From: Carallia brachiata
Taxonomy: Eukaryota > Streptophyta > Magnoliopsida > Malpighiales > Rhizophoraceae
Reading direction: 5' to 3'
Assembly: GCA_021464245.1 (NCBI GenBank)
Contig: JADCRB010000114.1
Span: 248,001-312,000 of the forward strand
DNA length: 64,000 nucleotides
Shown here piece after piece: positions 12,672-24,966 of this stretch. A program made the position numbers and the translations under genes. Position 1 is the stretch's first letter. Each line of letters starts with the position of its first letter. The notes under the pieces were generated by a model. It did not search any database, had not been told where the DNA came from, and was given only the letters and a program-made list of their open reading frames with translations.

Positions 12672-12957
12672 GTGCCGGTTAGTCAACCCCATGCAAACTT
12701 TGTTGATAGCTGTAGGGATTTGTTGAGAGCTCATTGGCATATCATGCTACTTCTTGTGTACGGAGAGGGAAATTGTGCAGGGGATTGGCTTGCTAATTTC
12801 GCACTGCTTTCAGGAGAAGTTGCAGGCTTCTCCAATTCTCCAAGATCCTCCCCTAGGTGTTTGGCAGATCCTCATTATAGAATGCATTGTTGGAATTTCA
12901 TTTCCTAGGGCTATAATTCCTTATTTAGGATTTTCCCTCCCCTCTATAGATTACTAA
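12672..12957 (+). pseudogene. LINE RNase H domain fragment
   Basis: The translation reads FVDSCRDLLRAHWHIMLLLV followed by YGEGNCAGDWLANFALLSGE. This is the pattern of the plant LINE-type RNase H domain (RVT_3): an SCR-L block, then Y-x-EGN-x-(C)AD-LAN. A one-base shift at about 12750-12830 moves the continuation (PPLGVWQILIIECIVG) into the neighbouring frame, so it is a decayed relic. No reverse-transcriptase domain lies next to it. Confidence 0.6.
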
Positions 12958-13847
12958 ATCATTGACACATATTTGGTTGATTGATATCGATATAGCAACA
13001 TTTGGACAAAATTTAACTTGATTACATGCTCCTCACATATGATCCTTCAGGTAGCTTGCACGTAATCAATGTCAAAATTCAAACCGTAATTAAGACAAAC
13101 TAATAGACATGCTTAAAAAGAAACATGGCAAAGGAACTTAAAGAGCTAGTGGCTATTATCACCCCTCTTCCTGCATAAAAACCATTTTGGAAACATTTCC
13201 ATTCATTGTGAACCATATTGTGTTGACTCGTAGTTCTTAAGTTCCCTTAATTCAATTGTGAGTGTTACTAAAGGAAAATGCCTACAATAATAAGAGATAT
13301 AACATACTATTAATTGGCCACAAAAGAAGAACTCCTATAGACAAAAGAAGGTATGGGTTTGAAGTACAACTCTCTTCCATTTTATAGAATATAAACTTTA
13401 ATTTCCATATAATGATTAAAAATTACCGTGAAGAGATATATAAAAAAAAATGAAAACCATATTCCAGAAAAAAAATTTAGAGAACACAACCTTATTATAA
13501 CATATGTAGACTCTAGTGATATAGACTGTCGGATAGTTGAACTCAAAAGAACAAAAATAAAAAATAAAAAAATTGTTAGATATCATTAGATAGATTACGT
13601 GTCCACTTATACTTTGTTAAATTGAGCTACTTAATGTTGCTTATTCTAAAAATTTAAAATTGGGCTACTCACTAATTTGGTCTCTCTCACTCGTCCTCTC
13701 TCTCTCTCTCTCGATCAAACATGTACTAAAGAAGCAAAATATATGGCAAAGTATAAAAAGCTTGGACTTCTAAATTTAGAGATATAGTTTTAATTAATTA
13801 TACGTGATCACTTGTTTGTGAGACTGTGAGATAGAAATTGATTACCC
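12958..13847. other. Intergenic, nothing recognised
   Basis: AT-rich spacer with a (CT)n run at about 13694-13713. It ends in the TACCC (13843-13847) that is the left target duplication of the copia element. Confidence 0.4.
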
Positions 13848-14880
13848 TGTTAGAAGAGGGGTAGTGAAGTCGAATATTCCAGATAGCCTTTCTTGCTTGC
13901 TTGAATACGTAAACAACCGATTGAATAGCAAGTATGGCAAACAAACAATCATAAAAGAGAATATACCGAATTTTTACGTGAAAATCCCCTTCAAATCAAA
14001 GAGTAAAAATCATAGGATGCTTTGGTCTGAAATCAACTCCACTATAATCAATAAGTAAATTATACAAGAGGTACACAACCTCAATTACATCAAACAAATG
14101 GAAAAACCTCGATTTATAACAATAAAGAGGGAAAAGGGTTCTCCAAAATAGACCAACCACGTTCTGTCACCAACAACCCAAGATGCAAACCTCAAAACGA
14201 TAATGAACCATTAAACTGAACTCCAGATTCCCCTATCAGCTGACCAAATTTCAGCTCAATCAGACCACAAATGACTGTTCATCCATACGGTTTTACCAAA
14301 ACCGTCACAAACGAGAGAACAAAGTAATATCGAAAATCTGAGTCTCATTCTGACCCAAATCTGCCCTTATAGAACTCTAAATGACGATTCAACCGTTCAC
14401 AATTAAGATATATGTGTTCTCTACCTACTAACAAAAAAATCAGCTCGATCAAACATAGATTGCCTTCTGATTGTAAGCTGATCGAAACTGCAAGCAAAAA
14501 AACGCCCAAACCACAAATCCACAGAAAATGATAAAAACACAACTTATAGTTAATGAAACCTAATCTCCATTGTTTACAATCAAGTACTATCTGTCTTCTA
14601 TCAGCACACCAAATTTTGGCTCAATCAGACCACACGTCGCCTTCTGATCCTGAGGTCAAAGATGACTGTCTCAAGTTAAAAAAATTTTAGTAGCCACAAC
14701 TCTCTCTTTTCTCTCTATTTTGCAGCCTCTCTTTTCCAAATTTAGCCTTTCTAGCAAGCTAAACATATACTTATACCCTAATTCAGTATTTTGGGCTATA
14801 AACAAAAATATCCCTCATTGGTCTACACCTAACACAGTCTTACTTAGGATTTTTTCACATAGAAAGGATTTAAAATCCAA
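13848..14880 (-). repeat. Copia 3' LTR
   Basis: About 1033 bp. It shares its whole length with 17344-19130 once the nested TRIM is removed, for example 'agtgaagtcgaat' / 'agcgaagtcgaat' at the left and 'aggatttaaaatcc' / 'gggatctaaaaccc' at the right. The two LTRs differ at many sites, with several small indels, so the insertion is not young. Confidence 0.85.
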
Positions 14881-17343
14881 GAATTATCCCCCTCCCGAGT
14901 ATGTGGAGTAATGGCCCTCCAAGCTATTGAAGGATATAAACTCAAAGACTTAATGATCAGAAGTAGTCATCATGTAGTCTTACTCTCTCATAACAGACTC
15001 AAACTTCTTGTACCATTGCATCGATGCTTGTTACAAACCATACAAGCTTTTCTTTACCTCATCATTCGTCGCCTCAAACTAGTGCTGCTTGTGCTCACTT
15101 TCAACTTCTTCATAACACATTGGTTTTCCCTCTCCAATAAATAACACACATGTATTAGGAGAGTACCAAGTCAAAAGTACTGGAATTCTAATAGACCTCC
15201 GTGGCTACAAAGGAGGTTGAGCTACAACTGGGTGATCTTCAGCATCAATATCACCTACACCCTGCATATTGCTATGATCTTGGTGAACATTCTCATCACA
15301 TTTTGTAATGTCACCCTGAACATCAACTAGATTAACTGAAGGTATCTAAGTAACTAGATCAATATCGACCAAGCTATCTATAGCCTAAGAAGTTATATTC
15401 TCAATGTCTTTAATAGTTTGATCCTCAAAGAACACAATATCTCTTTTTTTTATAAGCATCTTCTCAATTGGATTGTATAATCAGTACTCGAAATCATCTT
15501 CATCATAGACAAGAAAGATACACTGTTGAGTCTTCATATCTACCTTTGCTTATTCATCTTTAGTGATATGAATCAAAGCCTTATAGCCAAAGACCTACAA
15601 ATGATCATAAGAGACTTCTTTACCAAACCAAACCCTATTCGGAACATCACCATGCAAAGGAACATCGGGAGATCGGTTGATCACATGTGTCGTTGTACTC
15701 AAGGCTTCACCCCAAAAGGATATACACAGCTTCACACCTGAGAGTAGACATCTAACGTCTCAATCAGTGTTCTGTTCATCCTTTCAACTAAGCCACTCAA
15801 CTGTGGAGTCTTGGGAGGTGTCCTCTGGTGTCAAATCCTATAAGGCTGACAATACTCATCAAATGGGCCACTATACTCACTATTATTATCAATACAAACA
15901 CATTTTTAACTTTTTTCCTATCTTCAAAGGACCGTAGACATCAAAATGCATCAAGTCAAGCAACTCTAACTTCCTAAAAAGTGGGTGACTCTTGAATGTA
16001 ATTTTACTCTATTTCCTAACCAAACAGCAAGGACAATTCTTCAAAATTGCACTCTTTAAACCTAAAAGCTAGTTTTTTCCTTGTCAAGCAATTCATCCCT
16101 TTTTCACTGATGTGACTAAGTTGCTTCTACCACAATTCAGTGGAGTTCTTATTCTCCACTACATTCACAATATCTCTCAAAATAGAAGCTTGCATCATAT
16201 ATAAACTGAAGCATTTTTTACCATGAGCCACAACTAAAAAACCTTTAGTAAGCTTATACTGACCATCATTGAAGGTACTGCAATAACCTTCATCATCATG
16301 TTTGCCCATTGAAATCAAATTCAAACAGATATGTGGGCCATGTCTAACATCCCTTAATGTCAACTGCGCTCCATTACTAGTCTTCAGGCAAACATCACCA
16401 ATACTAACGACTTATGCTAAATCGTTATTACCCATCTTCAATACCTTATAATTACCAAGAGTATATATTGTGAAAAACTCCTTCCGAGAAGTAACATGAA
16501 GTGAGGCACCACTATTGATCATCTGAAATTTCCCACAACAATATGACCAATATGACCTATTTGTGAAATCGTTATTACCAATATGACCTATTTTCCCACA
16601 ACAATGGCATTGGACATTCTTAAATTTTGACTTGGACTTGTTTTGGCTTTCACTTCTATCCTTTTTACATCTTTCTTATCTTGGCTTCTCCCTCTATTTT
16701 CTATAGCCAAAACCTTGGAACGTGAAGATGAATCTTGAGACCTTCTCATCTTTCATTCAACACACCACCCTTCACGAATTCTATAGATACAACACTATCG
16801 GGGGCAGAATTAGTAAGTGATATTCGAAATGTCTCCCAAGAATCATGTAGAGTAGCAAGTAACCATAACCCGAGAACCTCATCATCAAACTTAATGCTCA
16901 TGCCTGACAACTTATCCGTAAATCCCTAAAAATCATTCAAGTGATCGACCACTGAACCTCTTTCTCGGTATCTTAACTGCATCAATCTCTTTAACAAGAA
17001 CAACTTGTTATTACTATACTTTGAAGCATACAAAGTCTCAAGCTTGCTTCACAAAGTTTGTGCATGTGTCTCACTGCAAATGTGATTGTAGACATGATCA
17101 TCAACAAACTGTCGAATAAAACCACAAACCTGTTCATGCTCAAATTCTCATTCCTTATCGGACTTGGATTTAGGTTTAGTAGTATCCAACACTGACAAAT
17201 AGAACTTCTTCACAAATAGAAGATCTTTCATTTTGCTCTTCCAAAGATGATAATTACTGTCAATCAGGCAAATCATTTTATTCACAACTAGATCCATCAT
17301 TCAAACAAGCCAAAATACACCAACCAGAGCTTTGATGCCACTA
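14881..17343 (-). pseudogene. Copia gag-pol remains, reverse transcriptase mostly deleted
   Basis: The minus strand, read with many stops and shifts, shows a gag (start near 17300, MMDLVVNKMICLIDSNYHLW), a damaged CCHC zinc knuckle near 16570-16620 with a short duplication in it, and a protease site near 16508-16522 where family D-S-G-A-S reads N-S-G-A-S, so the catalytic Asp is lost. Then come the GAG-pre-integrase block (SLYMMQASI ... ELW, about 16127-16200) and an integrase core with NNSEYSGPFDEYC and GLVERMNRTL (about 15770-15890). The reverse transcriptase is cut to a short piece: a LYGL-Q block near 15025-15045 followed at once by the 3' end. Most of RT and all of RNase H are missing. 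Dead element. Confidence 0.8.
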
Positions 17344-19130
17344 TGTTGCAAGAAAGGCAGCGAAGTCGAATTTCTCAGGAAGCCTCTCTCGCTTGCTTGA
17401 ACCTGTGAAGAACTGATTGAATTGTTGAAATTTCAAGTGTGAGTTGTGTGGTTAAGGAATCCTACATTAGAAGGGAAAAGGAGAAATAAGTAACATATAA
17501 GTGGGAATGACCCATAAATCCAATACTTTAATGTTTTCAGTTGAGATGTTGTGTCAATGTTGATGAGCTTGTTACTGAATTGGACTCTGCTCTTATTTCT
17601 CCCTAGTTTTGGGTTGTGTTTCCCAACAGTGGTGCAGAGCCTATGGTTCGACAAGGGACAAGTATGGATAGCATACACGTTCCCTATAATTGCTGGCCCT
17701 ATAATGAAGGACTAGTCTGGTTATACTTATTATGAGAAAGGCCCAGGTAAAGTGGTAAGGCATGGCTCCGGAAAAGAGTGCTAACACATGTGGCCCGAGC
17801 ATGACTCTTGGAGAATTGGCAGGCTCACACTTCAGAATTAGGCGAAGCAAAATTGGCTCGCATGTGGGCTCGGTGAGAGTGGTAATGGGCTTTTGGCGCA
17901 TCAAGAAGAAAGCAAGCCCAATATAAAAGAGACTCATACTTGAGAGAGAGATTGTTGGGATTTCAAGTGTGAGTTGCGTGATTAAGGAATCGCATATTAG
18001 AAGTAACAAGGGAAAATAAGTAACATATAAGTGGGAATGACTCATAAACCCAACGCCTTAAGGTTTTGAGTTGAGATATGGTGTTAAAACCCATGAGTTT
18101 ATTGCTTACTTGGACTCTGCTTTTATTTCTTCCCAATTTTGGGCTTTCACATTTCCCAACATGAATAACAAGTATGACGAACAAATAGTCATAAAAGAGA
18201 ATGCACCAAATTTTTACGTAGACCCCTTCAAATTTAAGAGTAAAAACCATGGAATGTTCTAGTTTAGAAATCAACTCCACTATAATCAATAAGTGAATTA
18301 CACAAGGGATACACAACCTCAATTACATCAAATAAATCGAACAACCTCGATTTATAACAATAGCGAAGACAAAGGGTTCTCCAAGACAGACCAATCATGT
18401 TTTGTCACTAACAACCCAAGATGCAAATGTCAAAACAATAATCGAACTATTCAAACTGAACTTTAAGATGTCCCCTATCAGTTGACCAAATTTTAGCTCA
18501 ATCGGACTACAAATGACTATTCAACAACATTGTTTTACCAAACTGTCAAAGTCAAGAGAATAAATAATACTAAAAATATGAGTCTCAATTCTAACCTAAA
18601 AACATGCCATTGTAGAACTCCAAACGATGATCCAACTGTCCACGTTCAAAATATATGTGTCCCCTATCTACTGACCAAAAATTAGCTTGATCGGACAACA
18701 AATCACCTTCCGATTGCAAAGTTGATCAACACTGCACGTACAAAAAACTACCTAGAATGCAGTCCCACAAAAAATTGATAGCACAAATTATAGTCAACAA
18801 AACCTGATCTCCACCATCCAAAATCAACTACTACCTGTCCTCTATCAATCCACCAAATTTTGACTCACTTGGACCACGCCTCGCCTTCTGATCGTGAAGT
18901 TAAATATGACTGCCTCAAGCTGAAAAAACTTCTAGCATCCACAACTCTCTCTTTTCTCTCTATTCTGCTGCCTCTCTCTTTCTCAAATTTAGGCTTTCCA
19001 GCAACCTAAACATATATTTATACTCTAATTAAGTATTTTTGGGCTATAGACTAAAATATCCCTCATTAGGCTATACTAAACATAATCTTACTTAAAATTT
19101 CTTCACATAAAAAGGGATCTAAAACCCACA
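17344..19130 (-). repeat. Copia 5' LTR, interrupted by a TRIM
   Basis: The copy of the 13848-14880 LTR on the other side of the element. It is about 740 bp longer only because a TRIM (17423-18161) sits in it. Without the insert its length is about 1.04 kb, in good agreement with the partner. Confidence 0.85.
17423..18161 (+). mobile_element. TRIM (miniature LTR retrotransposon), nested
   Basis: Complete miniature element: LTR 17423-17628 (206 bp) and LTR 17953-18161 (209 bp), both beginning TGTTG and ending CAACA, with a 324-bp interior. Directly inside the left LTR is 'tggtgcagagcctatggt', which resembles the plant initiator-Met tRNA primer-binding site. A purine tract 'gagagagagat' precedes the right LTR. 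The target duplication is a perfect TGAAT (17418-17422 and 18162-18166); the empty site is preserved in the partner copia LTR at about 13921-13937. The interior has no meaningful coding frame, which is the definition of a TRIM. The LTRs differ by perhaps one base in ten. I did not recognise a 5S-like (Cassandra) segment in these LTRs. Confidence 0.9.
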
Positions 19131-19376
19131 TACCCTATTGCAACTTTATTGGGAAACTCAAAGTTCAGCATTTATAGTTCTAGACTAAAATAAGTAGAAA
19201 ACCAAGCAAAGTGTAACAGCTCTCCAAATGTAAATTGACTTAAATTTCTTTTATTATCACGATTATTTTTATTCCCAAATATATTTATATGCATGTTGTT
19301 TTCTATCACTTAAATGGAAATCAAATTTCTACGTACTTGCACTTGTGTGTATATATGTTCTTTTCTTTTTCCCTTA
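19131..19376. other. Intergenic, nothing recognised
   Basis: Spacer between the copia element and the next MITE. Nothing seen apart from the right-hand TACCC target duplication at 19131-19135. Confidence 0.4.
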
Positions 19377-19736
19377 TAGCGTGTTTGATTTAAGGGAAAT
19401 GAAATGAAAAGAATGAAAAGAAAGTTGTGAGAAAATAAAATTGTTTGATAAGTGGAGAAAACTGTGAGAAAGAAAATGATGAGAAAGAAAAACGAATAGT
19501 AATTTGTGAGAGAAAAAGTTATGAGAAAAATAAGTTGTTTGGATAGAGGAAAAATTGTGAGAAAGAAAATAATTAAAAAAACAAAATAAATAGTAATTTG
19601 TGAGAGAAAAAGTTGTGAAAAAAATAAGTTATTTGGATAGAAAAGAAAATTGTGATAAAAAAAATGTGAAAAAATGATAAAATAATGATTATATTTTTTT
19701 TGTCTCTCTAACTTTCTATAGAAATCCAAACAGGCA
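19377..19736. mobile_element. Tourist-like (PIF/Harbinger) MITE
   Basis: The left end 'tagcgtgtttgattt' and the reverse complement of the right end 'aaatccaaacaggca' match the Tourist-type TIR (a GTTTGGATT core). The element is flanked by TTA on both sides (19374-19376 and 19737-19739), the 3-bp target typical of PIF/Harbinger elements. The interior is made of 'gtgagaaagaaaat' style repeats. The open frame seen on its minus strand (19310-19729) is low-complexity and not a gene. Confidence 0.6.
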
Positions 19737-22700
19737 TTAAGGATGATTCTCTACTAATGATGACTAGATATTAATTTGAAGGTATGCATAAGTTTCAGAT
19801 TGACCACGTGTATATCCGACCCAAACATCTCAAATTTAGTCCACATTTCCTTTGGAATGAGGTAAAATTTAATCGTGAAGTTTTATGAATATTTTTAATG
19901 TAGTTATATTACTTTTTATTTTGCTTGAAGGAGTCATAATATGCTTCAAAAAATTCAGATTCCTCAAAAAAAAAAAAACTCAAATAAAACAAAAAGTATA
20001 AGTATATGACTCATTTGACCTAGCAAAAAGTAACAAGACTATGCCGAAAAAAATCTATAAAGATTAGTGCTCGGTAGATGTTAACAATGTCAAGTAAACT
20101 AAAGCAATTGAAAAAAGGGAAAGCAAAGCTGCACCCACCAGCCCTGGTTGGGTCTTTTAAGAGCCTTGTTATCCATGCAAAGAATCAACGGCATGGAGAG
20201 TAAAAGGCATCATATATAAAAGGATGCCATTGTCTTTGTAGATCCAAAATAAGCTAATAATTAGGACAACCTTTTTTTTTTTTTAACAGATAGACTAAAT
20301 TGGCCTTAAGACTAAGTGGATTAATGAGAACTAAGTGTGGGCTAGTAGTGGTCTGTGTTTCCTCAACAACTCCAACCATATATGTTACCTTCGGAAATTT
20401 TGAAAACAGCAACTCCATAATGAGAACAAATAGATATGGACACATCTTGCCTGGTTTTCCAACGACATTCTGAATGTGACACCGCACCTACTCCCTTTAT
20501 GGCCACTAATTAAGGATTTAAATGCACAAATTCCCATTTCCCATATATACATAGATTGATATACATATTAAATTTTTTTAGTAAAAAAAATTATCTTGCT
20601 ACTGCACTTGTCAGTTGAAGTTAGAAGTTATCTTTTGACGTCTTCATTCAACCTATCTTATAAAAAAAATTTATCATCTAAACACTGTTAGTCTTGAGTG
20701 AGTTTCATTACATCCAATTATGGTGATAAAGAATTTAAAAACTCAACACACAACACTCTTAACATGAATTCCCATTGATTAGGAAGCAAACAACAGTAGA
20801 GGAGTTCGAACTCAGACCAATGTAAGAAGAAATATATCGGATCACCAACTAAACAATCACGTCGGGTGGTACATACATAACAAAATTAGTTTATGGGATT
20901 TATTATTTGGAGGGAGATAAGCATTTGTTGAATAGTGGGGTTGGATAGATCTCACATGAACCAAAAATAATTTGGGGTTTGTAACTGGTATCAAAGTGCA
21001 GATTCCAAGTTAGCAATTTCTAGCAACTAAAGGGGTATATCTCAGATTACATAATTAGGACTGAATTTTACACAAATATAGTACAAAAATGAAATTTTCC
21101 ATTAGTTAACCGTTTTCATAATATTTATGTGGCTTTACGTTAATAACGTGGTCGAATCGTTTGACTAACAAAAGTATTTGCGTTAGACAATAAAAAAAAA
21201 TACTAATTTTCTAACAAAAAAAAAACGTATGAGAAGATGACACAACTCAAAGTAGAAGACTTTAATAAGAGAATTTTCATCAAACTGCAAGTTTCTTTTT
21301 TTGGAATATTCGCATTTGCACTTTGATAGATTGTCAACAGGTAAATTTTTTTTTGTTCAAATAACAGGTTTTTTTTTTTTTGGTGCATGAAAGTATGATG
21401 CTAAAATTTGAACTTATTTCAATTTGTCTTTGAGAGACAATTATCAGTATCACAACCACTCAAAATAATAGCCTGATTGGTGATATAATATGTTTCTCCT
21501 ACTGCAATCAAAGTTCGAATCCTTATAACTGCGAAGTAGTATAAACAAACACTCTGAACACAAATGAGCTATCACATTATTAGTTTTAAACTCATTAATA
21601 TTTCAATCCAACCAAAAAGACCCGTTTAAATTCAATAATATTTAAATAATCGGTCCTCCTCATAGAAGTTGTTAAACAATGATAACAATCATAACTTTCA
21701 ACCTCAACTCATACGTGCAATCAACAAAATACTTGTTGTGCACCTTTTTTCTAACAAGAAAAACATCAATCCTACGCAATGAAAAGCCAATCGATTATAA
21801 GTTGATTCTTTGATCGTAAATGGTTAAACTTTCTCCCCACACGCCATGATGTTTCTGGTTTGTTAGAACCAAACCATAAAAACTTCTTTGCAGACCCCGC
21901 AAGTATGGGCTTTGAATTGCCAAATATGGTTGCCGTGAAGAATGATTGAAAGGGACACCAAGCTTCATTTAAATTTATGTTTCATCATGGTTTGGTACTG
22001 TTTCTTTTTTTTTTATCTTGAAAATGAGTAAACAGGAGTAATGTTTCACATGTCAGATAAAGATATTTGCTCGAACTTCTTTATCTAAAGTAAGTTAAGC
22101 AATTTACACCAAACATATAAGAAAGCAAATTCCACATTGTCTGACAAGTGTTATTAAACTGTTCGTACTACCGAATAACTTATAATAAGTTTAACCTCAC
22201 TAATAACTCATGTCAAGATTCTAACCCTTCTTATGCTTTTAAAAAATAATATTAACTATTTCTAAAAAATAATATTTAACTATTATGCTTTTAATCTAAT
22301 TTATTTCAATTTGTCTTGAACCAAATTAATTGGATCCAATGACCACCCCTAAACATGTCTCAATTAAGGCCATATTTTGGGGCAGCAGGACTTTAATTTC
22401 AAAACTAGTTCCACAAATCTTCATTACATGTCTTTTTTTATATATTTTTTATCAACTAGGAAAGGAATATCCTGATTTTTTGCAGGATTTGGAAGCATTA
22501 TTCTCAAACACGAGACCAATGCCTGAGCACCGTGTGCCGTAGCCAATCTTGCCACCAAAGTTTGGTTAGCGGTTTCGTGGTTGAGATTCAACCAAATTTA
22601 CTTTAATCATATAACTAATCCTACTTCCGAGGATTAATAATAATAATAATATAATAATAATAACAATAATAAAACCACTCGCAAAAGGCTGTCGAAAACA

Positions 22701-23245
22701 AGGGGGAAATTCACCCCAAATTCTGGTTATTGTTTGCTATATATTGCTATTTGTGAAATGAAGCAAAAGCAACTATGGAATGTCTTTTTTTTTTTTTGTC
22801 TCAAAAAAAAAAAACCCTATGGAAGAAGCACATTCTTTTACCAAAAATCTGTTCATCTCACTGGTTGGACCATCCAATCATACTGTTTGGATTAATTTGG
22901 ATTGAACATTTTTTTTTCAGTTGAATATCTATCTGAGCTTCTAAGCAAGTCGGACTGAATCCATAATCGATTGTAGGGTTTCAAATTTATAGATATGCCT
23001 TTTTTTAACCGAATTTGATAGATACGCTTCACATTGTCTTTTTCAATTATTAAATTGCTGGTGAAAAGACTTCAAGTCGAGAGAAGAATGTAGGAACCCA
23101 ACGAAAGTATGGCGGAAAGTAAAGGAAAATTCTCTACCGTGGCCTCTTGAACGTAAATAAATATTGAATTTTTTTTATATTATATATAAAATATTTTATA
23201 TTATATAAATGGGATTTTATAAAACATATAATAAAGATATGGAAA
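19737..23245. other. AT-rich intergenic region with minor relics
   Basis: No gene could be supported. The minus strand at about 20380-20480 encodes CPYLFVLIMELL, reminiscent of the plant LINE reverse-transcriptase block SPYLFVLxMExL, but it is short and its flanks do not match. A possible tRNA-like B box ('agttcgaatcc') lies at about 21510. A (TAA)n stretch lies at 22636-22670. Short frames at 20254-20487 and 22330-22542 are not convincing genes. Confidence 0.35.
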
Positions 23246-23879
23246 CATAGTTTTAAAAACCGGACCGGACCGACCGGTGGGACGAGAAAACCGGTGAATT
23301 GGAGGTCAGACTGGTCCGATTTTCTAATAAAACCGAAATAGGAAATGAATCGCCAGAAAACCGGTGAACCGGCCGGTCGGACCGAAAAACCGATAACTCT
23401 AAAACTGGCAAATCGGCTGGTTGGACCAGTGAACCGGTAACCATGTCACTTAGATCAAAATGACGTCGTTTTATTTATTTTATTAGATTAAAAATGAGAA
23501 TAAATAACATTTATTTATATTAATGAAAAATGTAATATTTTTGGATTATATATTGACTTTATGATATTTATTTTTAGATATAAATATTCGATTAATAATT
23601 CTATAATATTTTATTTTTAATATTTATACTTTATTAATTTATTTAAGTAAAAAATTATCATAAATATCTTATATTTTAATTTTATTTTAAATTTAAGTAG
23701 ACTCATATTCTATTTTTTATAATTATACTCATTGTTTGTTATTAAAAAATAAAAAATTATAAGTATTAATTATTATTTTATCAAATCAAAATTGACCCAC
23801 CGGTTTTTCGGTTGGACCGCTAAACCACTAACCCAGTCTTCTCATCAGTTCAATAATCGGTCCGATTTTTAAAATTATG
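23246..23879. mobile_element. hAT-like non-autonomous DNA transposon, copy A
   Basis: 634 bp with terminal inverted repeats CATAGTTTTAAAAA / TTTTTAAAATTATG, CCGG-rich ends (repeated 'ggaccggtgaaccgg' motifs on both strands) and an AT-rich middle. It is flanked by a perfect 8-bp duplication, TATGGAAA at 23238-23245 and 23880-23887. The 8-bp duplication and CA...TG ends point to the hAT superfamily, though Mutator-like cannot be excluded. The same element lies in opposite orientation at 47283-47884. Confidence 0.8.
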
Positions 23880-24328
23880 TATGGAAAACAGTATAAATAA
23901 TAAAAATCTCTTATACATATAGTGTATAAAAAAATTTAATAATATGATGCATTATAATTGCATAAATCATTTATTCATAAATGTATGTTAATGATAATGG
24001 TCTGATAATAATTTAATGTGTCTTTTTTTATATTAATTTGAATTTGTTGTCTGTCCTCAAGAATTTAAATCATTTATATCATGGCAAGGCATTAGGTTTG
24101 ATATCATTAACACTAAAATTGAACGTAAAGAAAACTCATGCAGAATCAATAATCTTGAGTGGAGAGTTTTTTCTATGAGCAAGTTTGAAGAAAATGCCAA
24201 CAAATAATTCCTGGCACATACTGTTACAATTACGGTATACTGTCTTCATGTGTTTTGAAAAGAAAAAAATTAAGGAGTACGAGGGAAGTGTACCAACTTT
24301 TATCTTGATATATTTTAAAAGAATAATT

Positions 24329-24421
24329 AATTGTCTATTTTTTTATAACTGATATAATAAAAAAAGTAACAAAAATTGTCTATTTTTTTATAACTGATAT
24401 AATAAAAAAAAGTAACAAAAA
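24329..24421. repeat. Two-copy tandem repeat, about 46 bp unit
   Basis: The unit beginning 'attgtctatttttttataac' and ending 'agtaacaaaa' occurs twice in direct succession, with a one-base difference in an A run. It lies in the AT-rich region upstream of the RING gene; 23888-24760 otherwise shows nothing recognisable. Confidence 0.75.
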
Positions 24422-24769
24422 ATACAGTGATAATTGAATATTTTTATTTAAAAAGAGTAACTAATTTTCAATTTTTTTAATTATTATAGTAAAAAAAGTA
24501 ATAAAAATATAATAAATTTATATTTTAATTTTTTATTACTCTTTTTAGTAACAAAATTATAATAATTTAATTATTGATTATTTTTTTTAAAAAAAATTGA
24601 AATAAAAATTGAGACTATAAAACCAAATCTTTTTGTTAAAAACAAGCGAAGAATAGTGGATACAATAGGGGAGCGTTATTTTAGCTCTCCTTCTTTCTGC
24701 TGATAAGTTTGAAAGTTAGATACGGGGGGTGAAGAGTGAGCAAGAAAGACCAGTCCACTCCACTTCACT

Positions 24770-24966
24770 CCACTCTACCATATATACTTACTAAAACCAA
24801 AAACTAAACCCGCCACAAATCTTATCAAAAACCCTAATTATGAGCTTCTCTTTCTACACCAATTTCGTTTTCTCTCACTAAAAACAAAAAACCCCCACCT
24901 AAAAATTACTATTATATATCCAATTTTGACTTTGCCTCTTCCTCCTCCCACCCTTTAACTACCCGT
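24770..24966 (+). promoter_or_regulatory. Core promoter and 5' UTR of the RING gene
   Basis: A TATA box (TATATAC, about 24781-24787) follows a C/T-rich tract with repeated 'cactccact' units. The start site would fall near 24812, leaving a leader of about 155 bases rich in CT. No upstream ATG lies between about 24845 and the coding start, but an ATG at 24840 lies in the predicted leader. Confidence 0.5.

Larger units (their letters stand above)
13848..19130 (-). mobile_element. Defective Ty1/copia LTR retrotransposon
   Basis: Two long direct repeats flank about 2.5 kb of copia coding remains, and the whole is flanked by a perfect 5-bp target duplication, TACCC at 13843-13847 and 19131-19135. 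Transcription would run right to left: the 5' LTR is 17344-19130 and the 3' LTR 13848-14880. A primer-binding site for initiator tRNA-Met (TGGCATCAAAGCTCTGG on the minus strand, about 17322-17338) sits just inside the 5' LTR. A purine-rich tract (minus-strand GGGAGGGGGA, about 14887-14896) precedes the 3' LTR. Coding order gag, protease, integrase, RT marks Ty1/copia. The element cannot move by itself (see the internal region). Confidence 0.9.

Noticed and set aside
17641..18322. Minus-strand frames of 119-134 codons
   Set aside because: They lie inside the TRIM and copia LTR, which have no coding function.
19310..19729. Minus-strand frame of 139 codons, Phe/Ile-rich
   Set aside because: Low-complexity reading of the Tourist-like MITE; not membrane-protein-like in organisation.
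20380..20480. LINE reverse-transcriptase fragment (CPYLFVLIMELL)
   Set aside because: Only about a dozen residues resemble the RT block and the flanks do not; kept only as a remark.
21470..21540. tRNA or SINE with a box B-like 'gttcgaatcc'
   Set aside because: No box A at the right distance, no cloverleaf, no tail or duplication.
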